Origin: Sulfitobacter sp.
GTDB taxonomy: Bacteria > Pseudomonadota > Alphaproteobacteria > Rhodobacterales > Rhodobacteraceae
Length of the DNA: 9,062 bases
Assembly (NCBI GenBank): GCA_024636395.1
Contig: JAGXHD010000196.1
Location: 1-9,062 of the forward strand
Direction: 5' to 3'
Shown here: piece after piece, positions 8,127-9,062 of the stretch
How the letters are laid out: each line of letters starts with the position of its first letter
Position numbering within the stretch: position 1 is the stretch's first letter
Notes under the pieces: model-generated
What the model was told of the DNA's origin: nothing
Seen by the model: the letters and a program-made list of their open reading frames with translations, nothing else
Databases searched by the model: none
Program-made: the position numbers and the translations under genes

Positions 8127-8395
8127 ACTCAAACCCTCGATACTCGCCGCAGCACCCCGGCACACTTTGTCGCGTGCTCATGGATCTGCGGCTTTGACAC
8201 ACCCATTTTCTTCATACTTAACTGGATTTCGCCAATGGGCGCAAACAGCTTTCCGAAAACGTAAAACGAACTAGCGCTCTAGAGGAGGAGACACGCAGAC
8301 TGGGCGGTTTCCCGCCGACAGCGGCCTTGAAGACGCAAGCTTGGATAGTCACCCGCGTGTCGCAACCTGGTGGGTCGGGCCTGCTGCGAGCGAGA

Positions 8396-8425
8396 TTGAC
8401 AACATTGCCGCCCCATCCGCATAGT
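8396..8425 (+). promoter_or_regulatory. Sigma70-type promoter candidate for the FAD monooxygenase gene
   Basis: A perfect -35 hexamer TTGACA (8396-8401) is followed after 18 bases by CATAGT (8420-8425), four of six matches to the -10 consensus. Transcription from about 8432 would leave a leader of about 60 bases before the GTG start at 8495. Confidence 0.5.
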
Positions 8426-8485
8426 TGACCGAATTTATAGAAGCCAAAGGCGCAAGGGGCGGGCCAGGTCGCTTCCCATGGCCGC

Positions 8486-8490
8486 GGAGG
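8486..8490 (+). promoter_or_regulatory. Shine-Dalgarno site that fixes the GTG start at 8495
   Basis: GGAGG lies four bases before GTG 8495-8497. The nearby ATG at 8478 is in another frame, so this site decides the GTG as the start. The protein then begins directly with the expected FAD-binding beta strand. Confidence 0.8.
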
Positions 8491-8494
8491 AATT

Positions 8495-9062
8495 GTGACA
8501 GTTTTGATCGCAGGAGGCGGCATTTCGGGTTTGGTGCTGGCGTTGAGTTGCCATCAGGTCGGCATCCCTTTTCAAGTGTTCGAGGCGGCAGCGCGGATGC
8601 GCCCCATGGGCGTGGGCATCAATCTGCAACCCTCCGCCGTGCGCGAACTCTACGATTTGGGCCTGCACGACAGGCTGGATGAGGTTGGTATCCCACTCGA
8701 AGACTACGGGCTTTACACGAAAAAAGGCCTGCATGTCTGGACCGAGCCCCGCGGAATCGCGGCGGGATACGACTGGCCCGCCTATTCGGTACACCGCGGA
8801 CGACTGCACATGATGCTTTATGATGAAGTAATCAGGCGCGCCGGGCCGGACGCCGTACAGACCGGTTGGCGGGCGACAGGATTTGAGAATACGGGCGATA
8901 CCGTGACGCTGACGCTTCAGGACCGCAGCGGGGCGGCGCGTGCGGTCACCGGCGCAGTACTGATCGGTGCGGACGGGATCCACTCTGCCCTGCGCCGCCA
9001 GATGCAGCCCGATGAGGGACCGCCGCAATGGGGCGGGGCGATGCTCTGGCGCGGCACTACGC
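8495..9062 (+). CDS. FAD-dependent monooxygenase, N-terminal part (3' end outside window)
   Basis: The first 189 residues of a class A flavin monooxygenase, a cytoplasmic family that uses FAD, NAD(P)H and O2 to hydroxylate mostly aromatic substrates. The frame has no stop up to the window end. MTVLIAGGGISGL (residues 1-13) is the Rossmann GxGxxG motif and E30 sits at the end of the second strand, where it normally binds the FAD ribose. GVGINLQPSAVREL (39-52) and YSVHRGRLHMML (97-108) match conserved family segments, and GADGIHSALR (158-167) is the DG motif that binds FAD and NAD(P)H. The combination resembles the PhzS-like group of flavin-dependent oxidoreductases (PhzS hydroxylates phenazines), but the substrate cannot be inferred, and the full protein would normally be about 370-420 residues. 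The gene is divergent from tamA with its own promoter candidate, so it is probably unrelated to envelope assembly. Confidence 0.92.
   Translation, partial: MTVLIAGGGISGLVLALSCHQVGIPFQVFEAAARMRPMGVGINLQPSAVRELYDLGLHDRLDEVGIPLEDYGLYTKKGLHVWTEPRGIAAGYDWPAYSVHRGRLHMMLYDEVIRRAGPDAVQTGWRATGFENTGDTVTLTLQDRSGAARAVTGAVLIGADGIHSALRRQMQPDEGPPQWGGAMLWRGTT

Larger units (their letters stand above)
8127..8494. other. Divergent intergenic region between tamA and the FAD monooxygenase gene
   Basis: These 368 bases should hold the promoters of both flanking genes. For the plus-strand gene there is a good candidate at 8396-8425. For tamA I find no convincing -35/-10 pair on the minus strand. A purine-rich GAGGAGGAG (8282-8290) resembles a Shine-Dalgarno site but has no start codon behind it. 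A TTGACA at 8194-8199 on the plus strand has no well-placed -10. I see no RNA gene or clear operator palindrome. Confidence 0.6.

Noticed and set aside
8194..8220. TTGACA on the plus strand upstream of tamA, as a possible promoter.
   Set aside because: The only -10-like sequence (TACTTA) is at 15-base spacing and a poor match, and the better placed candidate for the plus-strand gene lies at 8396-8425.
8275..8424. Short plus-strand open frame preceded by a strong purine-rich GAGGAGGAG (8282-8290).
   Set aside because: No ATG, GTG or TTG start lies at a usable distance behind the purine run, the first plausible codon is ACG, and no family is recognisable. The stretch also contains the promoter candidate of the next gene.
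8435..9028. Long minus-strand open frame of 197 residues opposite the FAD monooxygenase.
   Set aside because: The plus strand encodes an unmistakable FAD-binding protein with GxGxxG and DG motifs over the same bases, so the minus frame is a shadow.

Overview
The window looks like a chromosomal segment from an alphaproteobacterium, most likely Rhodobacterales (Roseobacter-type). This is inferred from protein style, high GC, GTG starts and the gene set, not from any database match. It holds the 3' end of an acetyl-CoA synthetase gene, a small flavin-reductase-like gene, a complete tamB-tamA pair on the minus strand, and the 5' part of an FAD-dependent monooxygenase gene running off the right edge.

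Layout: bases 2-709 (+) encode the last 235 residues of Acs and are followed by a clear Rho-independent terminator (735-763). From there to about 1659 there is no gene I can call with confidence. The stretch contains protein-like open frames without good starts and may be a decayed gene, then a weak promoter candidate and an 8-bp inverted repeat in the leader of the next gene. Bases 1660-2160 (+) encode a 166-residue flavin-reductase-like protein. It converges tail to tail with tamB (6318-2167, -), with only 6 bp between the stop codons and a small hairpin across both. tamB is preceded by tamA (8126-6318, -). The stop of tamA and the start of tamB share one base, so the two are almost certainly one transcription unit. 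A 368-bp region separates tamA from the divergent FAD monooxygenase gene (8495 to window end, +), which has a good promoter candidate and Shine-Dalgarno sequence.

Functionally, TamA (outer-membrane barrel with POTRA domains) and TamB (very long beta-rich periplasmic protein) form the translocation and assembly module of the cell envelope, implicated in outer-membrane protein insertion and phospholipid transport. Acs activates acetate to acetyl-CoA. The two flavin-associated enzymes are probably independent neighbours, although a link between them cannot be excluded.

The most distinctive signal is an array of five tandem 59-60 residue repeats in the middle of TamB. I see no mobile element, CRISPR array, tRNA or rRNA, and no clear evidence of an undescribed multi-gene system.
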